This document shows positions 26,660 to 35,842 of a DNA stretch of 64,000 nt, piece after piece. The DNA lies in contig NZ_JBHUGS010000002.1 in the NCBI RefSeq assembly GCF_042682045.1, forward strand, positions 1,116,001 to 1,180,000, written 5' to 3'. This DNA is from Sphingomonas_R arantia. Lineage in GTDB: Bacteria > Pseudomonadota > Alphaproteobacteria > Sphingomonadales > Sphingomonadaceae. A program made the translations under genes and the position numbers. Each line of letters opens with the position of its first letter. Within the stretch, counting starts at the first letter, position 1. The notes under the pieces were generated by a model. It ran no database searches and was not told the DNA's origin. It saw only the letters and a list, made by a program, of their open reading frames with translations.

Positions 26660-27751
26660 TCACCCAAACCGCCCAGGCGCATACCGCTCCACATCGACCC
26701 CAGCCACCGCCCCCGGCAGCACCCCCCCGGTCAACAACGCAGCCCCGACCATCGCCGCGGCCGGCGCAGTCTGTATCCCGAAACCGCCCTGCCCCGCGAA
26801 CCAGAAGAACCCCGGCGCACGCGCATCAAACCCATAAACCGGCGCCCGATCCGGCGCGAAACTCCGCAACCCCGCCCAGGCCCGCTCGCGCGCCACCACC
26901 GTCCAGTCGACCGTCCGCTCCAACCGGTCGATCGCCACCGCGACGTCAAGCTCGTCCGCCGCCGCATCGCCCGCCGGGGCCGGCGTCTCGTCATGCGGCG
27001 ACAGCCACAACCGCCCGCCCACATCGGGCTTCAGGTAGAACCGCCCCGCGATATCGATCACCAGCGGCAGCGTCGGCGCAGGCGCAGGCGAGACCGCCAG
27101 CTGCACCATCGTCCGCCGCAACGGCGCGATCGCGATCGGCGACGCCCCCGCCAGCGCCGCGACCGCCCCCGCCCAGGCTCCCGCCGCATTGACCAGCACC
27201 CGCGCAGCGACCCGCCGCCCGTCCGCCATCACAAGGTCCCACACCCCGTCGCGCCGGTCAGCCGCCACGATCTGCGCATCGCACAACAGCTCCACCCCAC
27301 CCCGCCGTCCGCGCGCCAGATAATCCGCATGCAGCGCCGCGACATCGATGTCGCACGTGCTGGCCTCCAGCAAAGCCCGGTCATACCCTTCGCGAAGTCC
27401 GGGAATCATCCCCTCCAGCGCGTCACGGTCCAGCCGCTCCAGCGCGATCCGATCCCCGAACGTCGCCAGCATCGCATCGAGCAGCCCGGCATCCCCCGGC
27501 CCGGCCAGATGCACCGCTCCACGCGGCGTCAGGAACCCGCCCGCCGCCAGCCAGTCGTGCGACGCGGTCGTCAGCGGCTGCACCGCCGGCCCGCCATAGC
27601 TCTCGGTCCAGAACGCCGCCGACCGCCCGGTGGCATGATAGCCCGGCTGCGACTCCGCCTCGATCAGCACGACGCGCCCCGCACCGAACAGCTCGCTCGC
27701 CAGGCTCGCCCCCGCCATCCCCGCCCCGATGATCGCAATGTCGTAGGTCAT
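26660..27751 (-). CDS. FAD-dependent D-amino-acid dehydrogenase, DauA-like
   Basis: A 363-residue DAO-family flavoprotein. It has an N-terminal Rossmann dinucleotide motif (IAIIGAGMAGASLASEL), an Arg/Gly/His loop PGYHATGRSAAFW, VLVNAAGAWAGAVAALAG, a substrate-pocket FYLKPDVGG and the C-terminal FAD-binding FWFAGQGGFGIQ. These segments closely resemble the D-arginine dehydrogenase DauA of Pseudomonas as I recall it, so oxidation of a D-amino acid or related amine to a keto acid is likely. No anabolic partner such as DauB is adjacent. It overlaps the hydrolase stop (ATGA) as the second gene of a two-gene operon. Confidence 0.82.
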   Translation of the reverse strand: MTYDIAIIGAGMAGASLASELFGAGRVVLIEAESQPGYHATGRSAAFWTESYGGPAVQPLTTASHDWLAAGGFLTPRGAVHLAGPGDAGLLDAMLATFGDRIALERLDRDALEGMIPGLREGYDRALLEASTCDIDVAALHADYLARGRRGGVELLCDAQIVAADRRDGVWDLVMADGRRVAARVLVNAAGAWAGAVAALAGASPIAIAPLRRTMVQLAVSPAPAPTLPLVIDIAGRFYLKPDVGGRLWLSPHDETPAPAGDAAADELDVAVAIDRLERTVDWTVVARERAWAGLRSFAPDRAPVYGFDARAPGFFWFAGQGGFGIQTAPAAAMVGAALLTGGVLPGAVAGVDVERYAPGRFG

Positions 27752-28662
27752 GTCGCGTCGTCCAGATGCGCGTCGATCCGCGCCAGCACCGCGTCGCGCA
27801 CCGCATCCACCTCGCGCAGCAATTCGTGCGCCGCATCGCTCCGCATCACCAGGCTCGCCGCGGGCATCCGCGCCGCCGCCGCCCGAATCGCCCGCGCATC
27901 GACCAACTGGTCGCGCTCCGCCCCGATCAGCAGCGTCGGCACCCGGACAGCCTCCAGCACCCCCGCCGCCTCCAGCCGCCCAATCGACGCATAAGCCTCC
28001 GCCAGCCAGCGCCAGCGCGGCGGCAGCACGCGGTACGCCGGGTACAGCCCGACCCAGTGCGCCTCGTCGGCATAGCGTTCGCTATCCCCGGTTAGCCGCC
28101 CCTGCCGCCCGATCGCGCCCGCCGACCGCGCCGCCAGCAACCGGTCGCCCAGCCCCAGCGCCACGGCGGTCCGCGCGATCGCGCCGCCCACCCACGCCGG
28201 CAGACCATCCGCCTTCAACCCCAGCATCGGCGCGACCAGCACCGCCCGGTCCACCTCGAAACCCTCCGCCAGCAACCGCAGCAGCAGATGCCCGCCCATC
28301 GAATGCCCGACCGCGACATGACGCATCCCGTCCGCCCGCCGCCACTCCGCCGCGAACGCGCGCAGATCGTCCAGCATGGCGCCAAGACCGGCCTCCCCGC
28401 CGTCCTCCCGCTGCGACCCACCCTGCCCGCGCCAGTCGAACCCCGATATGTCCCACCCGCGCGCATGCCAGTGCGCCATCGTCTCGAGATACTTCTCCGC
28501 GAAATCCGCCCGCCCGGTCTGGAACAGCATCCGCTTGCGACACGGCCGGTCGACCGGTGCGGGCCAGTGGAAGCGCCGCAGCACCCAGCCGTCCGGCGCG
28601 GTCCACGGCGCAAAGGACAGTCCCGGCGGCATCGCGCGGCGATCGAAGGGCGGCGTCGGCAT
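27748..28662 (-). CDS. Alpha/beta hydrolase, lysophospholipase (PldB)-like
   Basis: A 304-residue serine hydrolase: nucleophile elbow GHSMGG (about 126-131), oxyanion region FDWRGQGGSQRE, an acid residue in LLIGAERDQLVD and the catalytic His in DAAHELLRE. There is no signal peptide, so it is cytosolic or membrane-associated. The arrangement is that of lysophospholipase L2/monoglyceride-lipase types. It is translationally coupled to the DauA-like gene; a functional link is not evident. The gene is divergent from cpaA with only 47 bases between, so the two promoters overlap. Confidence 0.88.
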   Translation of the reverse strand: MPTPPFDRRAMPPGLSFAPWTAPDGWVLRRFHWPAPVDRPCRKRMLFQTGRADFAEKYLETMAHWHARGWDISGFDWRGQGGSQREDGGEAGLGAMLDDLRAFAAEWRRADGMRHVAVGHSMGGHLLLRLLAEGFEVDRAVLVAPMLGLKADGLPAWVGGAIARTAVALGLGDRLLAARSAGAIGRQGRLTGDSERYADEAHWVGLYPAYRVLPPRWRWLAEAYASIGRLEAAGVLEAVRVPTLLIGAERDQLVDARAIRAAAARMPAASLVMRSDAAHELLREVDAVRDAVLARIDAHLDDAT

Positions 28663-28709
28663 GGCCCCCGTTACGGTTTGCTAAGCAAGTCCGTCTAGGG
28701 GCCTTGGTC

Positions 28710-29180
28710 ATGCCGACATCGATCGCCCTGCTGCTGGCCCTGTTTTCCGGGGCGCTGCTCTACGCCGCGTGGGGCGATATCCGCACGCGCACGATCCCGA
28801 ACGCATTGAACGCCGGGATCGCGCTCGCCGCGCCGCTGTGGTGGTGGACGACCGGCGTCGATCCGTGGCCGGACATGGCGCTGCATCTGGCCGTCGGCGT
28901 CGTACTGTTCGCGGTGTTCGCGGGCTTCTTCGCGCTGGGCGCGATGGGCGGCGGCGATGTGAAACTGATCGCCGCGGTGGGCCTCTGGCTGCCGTTCGGC
29001 GCGATCATGCCCATGCTGATCCTGATGGCGCTGATCGGCGGCGTGCTGACGCTCGTCGTGCTGATCGCCCACCGCATGGCGAAAAAGCCGGGCCAGCCGG
29101 AGGTGCCGTACGGCGTCGCCATCGCCGCCGCGACGCTCTGCATCATCGCAAACGATATCTTAAGCACCCTCGCCCATTAA
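28710..29180 (+). CDS. cpaA: Prepilin peptidase CpaA
   Basis: A 156-residue membrane aspartyl peptidase (A24 family) that cleaves Flp prepilins. The two catalytic aspartates lie in WGDIRTRTIPN (about 19-29) and in MGGGDVKLIAAVG (GxGD motif, about 83). Four to five hydrophobic segments are visible. It is the first gene of the Tad locus; cpaB follows after 42 bases with a good ribosome site. A Flp pilin gene, its expected substrate, is not adjacent. Confidence 0.92.
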   Translation: MPTSIALLLALFSGALLYAAWGDIRTRTIPNALNAGIALAAPLWWWTTGVDPWPDMALHLAVGVVLFAVFAGFFALGAMGGGDVKLIAAVGLWLPFGAIMPMLILMALIGGVLTLVVLIAHRMAKKPGQPEVPYGVAIAAATLCIIANDILSTLAH

Positions 29181-29222
29181 GGACGTCGGGTTGGTTAACC
29201 CGCTCAGGAGGCTGTTGACGAC

Positions 29223-30260
29223 ATGGATGGTAAGAAGCTTGGCCTGCTCACCGGGGCATTGCTGATGGCAGGCATTTCCGCCTTCGCCGTCCGGTCGATG
29301 ATCTCCGGCGGCGGCGCGCCCAGCGCACAGGCCGCCAACGTCGAAGCCGTGCCGGTCGGGCCCGAAGTCCTGGTCGCGACCCGCGCGCTGCCCGTCGGCA
29401 CCATCATCGGCCCGGAAAGCTTCCGCTACACCGCATGGCCGAAGGACCTGATCGAGAAAGCCTATTTCCTGAAGGGCGAGACCGATGTCGCCGCGCTTCA
29501 GGGCACCGTCGTCCGGTCGGAAATCACGGCCGGACAGCCGGTGACGCAGGGGTCGCTGGTGAAGCCCGGCGACCGCGGCTTCCTGGCGGCGGCACTCGGC
29601 CCCGGCATGCGCGCCGTCACGCTGGCGATCGACAGCGCAGCGGGCGTCGCCGGCTTCGTCTTCCCGGGCGACCGCGTCGACGTGGTCCTGACGCAGTCGG
29701 TCGCCGGCGGCGAGGGCGAACCGCTGAAGGCCGCCGAAACCATCCTGCGCAACGTCCGCGTGCTCGCCACCGACCAGCGCACCGACAACACCGTGAACGA
29801 GGAAGGCAAGTCGGTCGTGTCCACCTTCTCCAGCGTCACGGTCGAAGCCACGCCGAAGATCGCGGAGAAGCTCGCCGTCGCGCAGACGGTCGGCACGATG
29901 TCGCTGTCGCTCCGCTCGATCGCGGACAACACCGCCGAACTGGAACGCGCCATCGCCGCGGGCGAGGTCAACGTCCCCGACTCCGCCGATCCGAAGGCGG
30001 AACGCCGCATGCTGCTGGAGGTCGCGAACCGCCCGCAGGAAGGCGACTCCAGCTATTCGACCGGCGCCGACGTCTCGCGGTTCCAGCGGTCGACCGTCCC
30101 CCGCCCCGCCCCCCGCTCGGGTCCGTCCGGGCCGGGCATGCCGATGCCGGTCATGGTCGCCGCGGCCCCGACGGGCGGCGCCCCGATCATCTCCGGCGGC
30201 CCCATGGTGCGCGTCGCGCGCGGCAACGCCATCACCGTCGTTCCCGCAGGAGGGAAATAA
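29223..30260 (+). CDS. cpaB: Flp pilus assembly protein CpaB (RcpC)
   Basis: A 345-residue periplasmic protein with one N-terminal membrane segment (about 6-25), an SAF domain (VLVATRALPVGTIIGPESF) and a C-terminal RcpC-type domain. It helps assemble or gate the secretin. The C-terminal 60 residues are Pro/Gly/Met-rich (RPAPRSGPSGPGMPMPVM) and probably disordered. AGGAGG lies 11 bases before the ATG. It is followed directly by cpaC. Confidence 0.92.
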   Translation: MDGKKLGLLTGALLMAGISAFAVRSMISGGGAPSAQAANVEAVPVGPEVLVATRALPVGTIIGPESFRYTAWPKDLIEKAYFLKGETDVAALQGTVVRSEITAGQPVTQGSLVKPGDRGFLAAALGPGMRAVTLAIDSAAGVAGFVFPGDRVDVVLTQSVAGGEGEPLKAAETILRNVRVLATDQRTDNTVNEEGKSVVSTFSSVTVEATPKIAEKLAVAQTVGTMSLSLRSIADNTAELERAIAAGEVNVPDSADPKAERRMLLEVANRPQEGDSSYSTGADVSRFQRSTVPRPAPRSGPSGPGMPMPVMVAAAPTGGAPIISGGPMVRVARGNAITVVPAGGK

Positions 30261-30261
30261 G

Positions 30262-31761
30262 ATGCGTCCGGATTTCACCGCGCCCCGCAACGGCGCGATC
30301 GGCCTGACGGTCGCGGCCGGCCTCGCCGCCGCCATCGCGCTCGCCACCCCGCTGCCGGCCTCCGCCGCCACCCGCACCGCACCCGTACAGTCCGAGATCG
30401 GCACCCGCGTGTTGCAGGTGTCGGTCGGCCGCGGTCAGATGATCCGCCTGCCCCGCGCCATGTCCGACCTATTCGTCGCCGACGAAAAGATCGCCGACGT
30501 CCAGGTCCGGTCCGCGAACCAGCTCTATGTGTTCGGCAAGGGTCCCGGCGAAACCACCGTGTCGGCCACCGACAAGTCCGGCGCCGTCGTCTGGTCGGCC
30601 ACGGTGCGCGTGGGGCAGAACATCACGAATCTCGATCAGATGCTGCAACTGGCGCTGCCCGATGCCGCGATCGTGGCGACGCCGATCAACGGCATGGTCC
30701 TGCTGACCGGCACCGTCGCGACGCCCGACGACGTGGGGGAGGCCACCCGCCTGGTCCAGGCCTTCTCCGGCGCCACGACGCAGATCGTCAGCCGGCTCAA
30801 GACCGCCACCCCGCTCCAGGTGAACCTTCAGGTCCGCATCGCGGAGGTCAGCCGATCCTTCCTGAAGAATGTCGGCGTGAACCTGCTGACGAGCGACAGT
30901 ACCAGCGGCTTCAACTTCGGTATCGCGCAGGGCAGCGCCATCGACGTCGATACGGGAAAGGTCACGCGCGGTAGCATCGGATCGACGCTGAGTTTCGCCG
31001 GCAAGCTGTTCGGGCTCGACATCATCTCCGCGCTCGACCTCGCCGAACAGAACGGCTTCGTCACGACGCTGGCGAACCCGAACCTGACCGCGCTATCGGG
31101 CGAAACCGCCAGCTTCCTGGCCGGCGGCGAAATCCCGATCCCGATCAGCCAGGGGCTCGGCGCCGTCTCGGTCGAATATAAGCAATATGGCGTCAGCCTG
31201 TCGTTCACGCCGTTCGTGCTGTCCGACGGCCGCATTTCGATGCGCGTCCGGCCGGAGGTGTCGCAGCTGTCCAGTGCCGGTTCTGTGACGCTCGGCGGCT
31301 ATACGATCCCGGGAATCACCACCAGCCGCACCGAAACGACGCTGGAACTCGGCTCGGGTGAATCGATGGTGATCGGCGGTCTGCTGTCGAACAACCAGAA
31401 CAATGCGATCACCAAGGCGCCGTTCCTGGGCGACCTGCCCGTGATCGGCGCGCTGTTCCGGTCGAACAGTTTCCAGCGCAGGGAAACCGAGCTGGTGATC
31501 GTCGTGACGCCGTATCTGGTGAAACCGACCGATGCCAACCGCATCGTGCTGCCCACCGACGGCTATCGTTCGCCGAACGACGCCGCGCGCATCCTGGGCG
31601 GCCAACTGGCGGAGGGCAGCAACAGCCCCCGTCCCGTCCCGCGCGCGGTACCGTCCGCGCCGGTCCGGCCGATGACCGTCGCGCCGGCCGCGCGCGGCGG
31701 CACCGCTGCCGTTCCGCCCGGCACCACGCCGCCCGTCGCCGCTCCCGGCTTCTCATTCTGA
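30262..31761 (+). CDS. cpaC: Flp pilus outer-membrane secretin CpaC (RcpA)
   Basis: A 499-residue secretin with signal peptide (about 1-35, ending PASAATRT), an N-terminal pilus-formation domain (VGRGQMIRLPRAMSDLFVAD), a BON-like segment (TPINGMVLLTGTVATPDDV) and a C-terminal secretin domain (SFLAGGEIPIPISQGLG, VRPEVSQLSSAG, TELVIVVTPYLVKP). It forms the outer-membrane pore for the Flp pilus. A Pro/Ala-rich tail follows the secretin domain. It lies one base after the cpaB stop. Confidence 0.95.
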   Translation: MRPDFTAPRNGAIGLTVAAGLAAAIALATPLPASAATRTAPVQSEIGTRVLQVSVGRGQMIRLPRAMSDLFVADEKIADVQVRSANQLYVFGKGPGETTVSATDKSGAVVWSATVRVGQNITNLDQMLQLALPDAAIVATPINGMVLLTGTVATPDDVGEATRLVQAFSGATTQIVSRLKTATPLQVNLQVRIAEVSRSFLKNVGVNLLTSDSTSGFNFGIAQGSAIDVDTGKVTRGSIGSTLSFAGKLFGLDIISALDLAEQNGFVTTLANPNLTALSGETASFLAGGEIPIPISQGLGAVSVEYKQYGVSLSFTPFVLSDGRISMRVRPEVSQLSSAGSVTLGGYTIPGITTSRTETTLELGSGESMVIGGLLSNNQNNAITKAPFLGDLPVIGALFRSNSFQRRETELVIVVTPYLVKPTDANRIVLPTDGYRSPNDAARILGGQLAEGSNSPRPVPRAVPSAPVRPMTVAPAARGGTAAVPPGTTPPVAAPGFSF

Positions 31762-31787
31762 CGACCGACGAAAAGGAAGCCGCTCCG

Positions 31788-32441
31788 ATGCGCCCGATGC
31801 GTCCCCTCATCACCGCCCTCATTGCCGGCGGACTTGTCCTCACCGGTTGCGGCCCCGCCGCCCGTTCCGTCACGCGCGGCATGGAATCGATCAACCAACC
31901 GCTCGTCGCGCGGCAGGATTACGCGCTCGACGTCCGCACCGGCTATGACGGTCTGGCCGACGGCGAGGATCGTCGCCTGACCGGCTGGTTCGATGCGCTC
32001 AAGATCGGTTATGGCGACCGTATCACCGTCGACGACGGTGCGCGCGGCGGCCGCCCCGCGCAGGATGCGGTCGCCCGCGTCATTGCGCGCTACGGCCTGC
32101 TCGTCGGCGAAACCCCGCCCGTCACCGAAGGCGCCGTCGCCGACGGCATGGTTCGCGTGATCGTCAGCCGCAGCACCGCCTTCGTCCCGAACTGCCCGAA
32201 CTGGTCCCGCGCGTCGCAGGCCTATGACGACGGCTCCACCGATCGCAATTTCGGGTGCGCCACGAACAGCAACCTCGCCGCGATGATCGCCGACCCGCAG
32301 GATCTGATCGCCGGCCGCAAGGGCCCCGCCGCGCGCAGCACGACCGCCAACACCCGCGCACTGAAGGCCTATAACGACCTCATCCCGACCGGCGTCAGCG
32401 GTGCGGTCAAGGCCGAAAGCGCCAAGGGGGGGGGCCAGTAA
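31788..32441 (+). CDS. cpaD: Pilus assembly lipoprotein CpaD
   Basis: A 217-residue lipoprotein with lipobox LTGC (Cys near residue 22), thought to act as pilotin or secretin partner. It contains CpaD-family features: the YALDVRTGYDGLADGE segment, NCPNWSRASQAYDDGSTDRNFGCATNSNLAAMIADPQDL, and an end rich in Gly/Gln. The last codons contain a run of nine G residues (32426-32434) immediately before TAA. The stop overlaps the cpaE start by one base (TAATG). Confidence 0.9.
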   Translation: MRPMRPLITALIAGGLVLTGCGPAARSVTRGMESINQPLVARQDYALDVRTGYDGLADGEDRRLTGWFDALKIGYGDRITVDDGARGGRPAQDAVARVIARYGLLVGETPPVTEGAVADGMVRVIVSRSTAFVPNCPNWSRASQAYDDGSTDRNFGCATNSNLAAMIADPQDLIAGRKGPAARSTTANTRALKAYNDLIPTGVSGAVKAESAKGGGQ

Positions 32442-33721
32442 TGAACGCACCCTTCCAGATCCGCAGCAGCGTCCTCAAGGAACCGTTCGCTGCCTATGTC
32501 TGCGACCAATCGACCGCCGACGTCCTGAAACCCGTCGCGGCCGAACTCGGCTGGCCGACGGAGAAGATCTTCCTCGGCGGCCTGCGCGCCGCGGTCCAGT
32601 CGCTCTCGGTCTCGGCCAGCCCCAACATCCTGTTCGTCGACATGTCGGAAAGCGGCGATCCGCTCAACGACATCAACGCGCTGGCCGAGGTGTGCGAACC
32701 CGGCACGATCGTGATCGCCGCCGGCATGGTCAACGACGTCCGGCTGTACCGCGATCTCGTCGCCTCCGGGATCCAGGATTACCTGCTCAAGCCATTCTCG
32801 ACCGATCAGGTCCGCGACGCCTTCACCCACGCGCAGATGGTCGTGTCCGGCCCGCGCCATGCCGACCCGTCGACGGACCGGATGCACCTGATGTGCGCCG
32901 TCATCGGCGTCCGCGGCGGCGTCGGCGCGTCGACGGTGGCGACGTCCTGCGCCTGGCTGTTCGGTGAAAAGCATGGCCGCACCACCGCCTTGCTCGACCT
33001 CGACGTGCATTTCGGCACCGGTGCGCTGGCGCTCGATCTGGAACCGGGCCGCGGCCTGACCGACGCGATCGAGAATCCCGGCCGTATCGACGGCCTGTTC
33101 CTCGAACGCGCGATGGTGAAGGCGAACCAGCGGCTGTCCGTCCTGTCGGCCGAGGCCCCGATCACCAGCCCGCTCGCCAATGGCGGCGGCGCCTATTTCC
33201 AGTTGCAGGAGGAGATGAAGGGTGCCTATGAATGCACCGTCATCGATCTGCCGCGCCACGTGCTGGTCGAACATCCGCTGCTGATGCACGATGCGCACAC
33301 CACGGTCGTCGTCGCGGATCTCACGCTCGCCGCCACGCGCGACACGATCCGCATCCTGTCCTGGCTCAAATCGTCCGCCCCGCAATCGCGCGTCATCGTC
33401 GTCGCGAACCGCGTCCCCGCGACCGGCCCGACCGAGGTCAGCCGCAGCGATTTCGAAAGCTCGATCGAACGCAAGATCGACGTCGTGCTGCCGTTCGATC
33501 CCAAGCTCGCGGCGCAGGCGGCAAAGCTCGGCAAGCCACTGGCGGAGGTCGCCAAGGCCACCAAGCTCGGCCAGCAACTGCAGGACATCGCGGCGCGCAT
33601 GATGGAGACGGCCGACACGGCGGTCATCGCCGGCACACCCGCCGCACGCTCGCTGCTCGGCAAGTTCGGCGATCTGAAATCCATGCTGCCCGCGCGCAAG
33701 CTGAAGCCGGTCAAGGGCTGA
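32441..33721 (+). CDS. cpaE: Pilus assembly ATPase CpaE (TadZ)
   Basis: A 426-residue protein with an N-terminal receiver-like domain (about 20-135; ending LKPFSTDQVRDAF) and a MinD/ParA-type ATPase domain. It has a deviant Walker A (VRGGVGASTVATS), LLDLDVHFGTGALALDLEPG, and CTVIDLPRHVLVEH as Walker-B-like region. In Caulobacter and Aggregatibacter this protein localises the Tad machine to a pole. It is normally followed by cpaF/tadA, but here only 49 bases separate it from tadB. Confidence 0.94.
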   Translation: MNAPFQIRSSVLKEPFAAYVCDQSTADVLKPVAAELGWPTEKIFLGGLRAAVQSLSVSASPNILFVDMSESGDPLNDINALAEVCEPGTIVIAAGMVNDVRLYRDLVASGIQDYLLKPFSTDQVRDAFTHAQMVVSGPRHADPSTDRMHLMCAVIGVRGGVGASTVATSCAWLFGEKHGRTTALLDLDVHFGTGALALDLEPGRGLTDAIENPGRIDGLFLERAMVKANQRLSVLSAEAPITSPLANGGGAYFQLQEEMKGAYECTVIDLPRHVLVEHPLLMHDAHTTVVVADLTLAATRDTIRILSWLKSSAPQSRVIVVANRVPATGPTEVSRSDFESSIERKIDVVLPFDPKLAAQAAKLGKPLAEVAKATKLGQQLQDIAARMMETADTAVIAGTPAARSLLGKFGDLKSMLPARKLKPVKG

Positions 33722-33770
33722 TGCATCCGGTCGCCCTCCACGCGCCCGGTTCCGGGGGAGGACTCCGTCC

Positions 33771-34739
33771 ATGCCGATGATGCCGATGCTCGTCCTGCTG
33801 GGCGCGATGCTGTCGGCCGGCATCATGCTGGTCGCGGCCTTTTCCGGCCCGTCCGCGGTGAAGGCGCAGAACCGCCGGATCGGCGCGATCAAGCTGCGCC
33901 ATGCCGAAGGCAACATCGTCGAGGCGCAGATGCGCCGCGTGCTGCAACAGCGCGAAACCCGGCTGGACAGCTACTTCACCCGCCTCCTGCCGAACCCGGA
34001 ATCGATCGCGCGCAAGCTGGAGGCGACCGGCAAGGACTGGACGATCGGCAAATATGCGGTCGTATCGATCGCGATCGGCTTCGGCACCTTCATCCTGCTA
34101 CTGTTGCGCGGGGCGCCGTTTCTGCTCTCTCTGTCGGTCGGGTTGTTCGCCGGCATCTGCCTGCCCTACAAATTCATCGGCATCGTCACGGCCCGTCGGA
34201 TCAAGGCGTTCACCGCGAAGTTCCCGGACGCGATCGAACTGCTCGTCCGCGGCCTGCGTTCCGGCCTGCCCATCTCCGAGACGCTGGGCGTCGTGGGATC
34301 GGAGGTCCCGGGCCCGGTCGGCATTGAGTTCCGCAGCGTGGCCGACAAGATGAAGATCGGCCGCAGCATGGAGGCGGCACTCCAGGAAACTGCCGACCGG
34401 CTCGGCACGCCGGAATTCCAGTTCTTCGTCATCACCCTGGCGATCCAGCGCGAAACCGGCGGCAACCTCGCCGAAACGCTCAGCAACTTGGCCGATGTCC
34501 TGCGCAAGCGCAGCCAGATGAAGCTGAAGATCAAGGCGATGGCGTCCGAATCGCGCGCGTCCGCCTACATCCTCGGCTCGCTGCCGTTCGTCGTGTTCGG
34601 CATGATCTACATGGTCAATTCCGGCTACATGCTGAAATTCTTCACGGACCCGCGGCTGATGATCGCCGGCGGCGGCGGCATCGTCTGGATGTCGATCGGC
34701 GCCTACATCATGGCGCAGATGATCAACTTCGAAATCTGA
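33771..34739 (+). CDS. tadB: Tad inner-membrane platform protein TadB
   Basis: A 322-residue membrane protein with hydrophobic segments at about 1-22, 88-130 and 260-320 flanking a T2SSF domain (FPDAIELLVRGLRSGLPISETLGVVGSEVPGP). The typical signature LAIQRETGGNLAETLSNLADVLR is present. It forms the platform on which the CpaF motor acts. The leader between cpaE and tadB has GGGGGAGG near the ATG. It is followed by tadC after 16 bases. Confidence 0.94.
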   Translation: MPMMPMLVLLGAMLSAGIMLVAAFSGPSAVKAQNRRIGAIKLRHAEGNIVEAQMRRVLQQRETRLDSYFTRLLPNPESIARKLEATGKDWTIGKYAVVSIAIGFGTFILLLLRGAPFLLSLSVGLFAGICLPYKFIGIVTARRIKAFTAKFPDAIELLVRGLRSGLPISETLGVVGSEVPGPVGIEFRSVADKMKIGRSMEAALQETADRLGTPEFQFFVITLAIQRETGGNLAETLSNLADVLRKRSQMKLKIKAMASESRASAYILGSLPFVVFGMIYMVNSGYMLKFFTDPRLMIAGGGGIVWMSIGAYIMAQMINFEI

Positions 34740-34755
34740 GCGGGGACGGACGATC

Positions 34756-35742
34756 ATGCAGACCACCGGCCCGACGCTCATGGGGATCGACGTCCTCTGG
34801 GCCGCCACGCTCCTCTCCGCCTTCGCCACCTTGTGCCTGGTCTACGCGATCTACACCGCGCTCAGCGTGCGCGATCCGATGGCGAAACGCGTAAAGGCGC
34901 TCAACGAACGGCGCGAACAGCTGAAGGCCGGCATCACCGCGTCGACCTCGCGCCGCGCGAAGCTCAAAAGCTCGAGCCAGGCGACCGACCGCATGCGGAC
35001 GCTGCTCGCCTCGCTCAAGGTGTTGCAGGAATCGCAGCTCGAGGACGCGCAACGCAAGCTGGTGCAGGCCGGCCTCCGATCGAAGGACGCCGCGATCGCC
35101 GTCATCTTCGGCCGGCTCGTCCTGCCGATCGTCATCGGCGGGGGCGCGGCCCTCTACATCTACGGGATGGACGGGTTTCCGGAATGGAGTTCATTCAAGA
35201 AATTCGCGGTCTTCGCCGTCGCGCTGATCATGAGCTACAAGGCGCCGGACCTGTTCGTGCAGAACAAGATTTCGAAACGGTCGAAGGAGATCCAGAAGGG
35301 CCTCCCCGACGCGCTCGACCTGCTCGTCATCTGCGCCGAAGCGGGCCTGACCGTCGATGCCGCGTTCAACCGCGTCGCGCGCGAACTGGGCAAGGCCTAC
35401 CCCGAACTGGGCGACGAATTCGCGCTGACCGCGATCGAACTCAGCTTCCTGACCGACCGCCGCTCCGCGTTCGAAAACCTGGCGCAGCGCGTCGCGCTCG
35501 ATGCGGTCCGCGGGGTCGTCACCACCATGATCCAGACCGAGAAATACGGCACCCCGCTCGCCTCCGCGCTCCGCGTCCTGTCCGCCGAATTCCGCAACGA
35601 ACGCATGATGCGCGCGGAGGAAAAGGCCGCGCGCCTGCCCGCGATCATGACGGTGCCGCTGATCCTGTTCATCCTGCCCGTGCTGTTCATCGTCATCCTC
35701 GGCCCCGCCGCCTGCTCGATCTCGGACAACCTAATCAAGTAA
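34756..35742 (+). CDS. tadC: Tad inner-membrane platform protein TadC
   Basis: A 328-residue paralogue of TadB, with membrane segments near the N-terminus, around residues 115-165 and at the C-terminus (ILFILPVLFIVILGPAA). The T2SSF domain contains LPDALDLLVICAEAGLTVDAAF and IQTEKYGTPLASALRVLS. It is the last gene of the Tad cluster; no TadD, TadE, TadG or Flp gene follows. The next gene starts 100 bases downstream and looks unrelated. Confidence 0.94.
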   Translation: MQTTGPTLMGIDVLWAATLLSAFATLCLVYAIYTALSVRDPMAKRVKALNERREQLKAGITASTSRRAKLKSSSQATDRMRTLLASLKVLQESQLEDAQRKLVQAGLRSKDAAIAVIFGRLVLPIVIGGGAALYIYGMDGFPEWSSFKKFAVFAVALIMSYKAPDLFVQNKISKRSKEIQKGLPDALDLLVICAEAGLTVDAAFNRVARELGKAYPELGDEFALTAIELSFLTDRRSAFENLAQRVALDAVRGVVTTMIQTEKYGTPLASALRVLSAEFRNERMMRAEEKAARLPAIMTVPLILFILPVLFIVILGPAACSISDNLIK

Positions 35743-35842
35743 GACCGGCGTCCGGTTGCACGCCTCACCGACCGGTCGTAACCCGGGCGGAACGACTGTG
35801 CGTGCCGCGGTGTTTTTGCCGCACAGAAAAGGGAGGTTGAAG

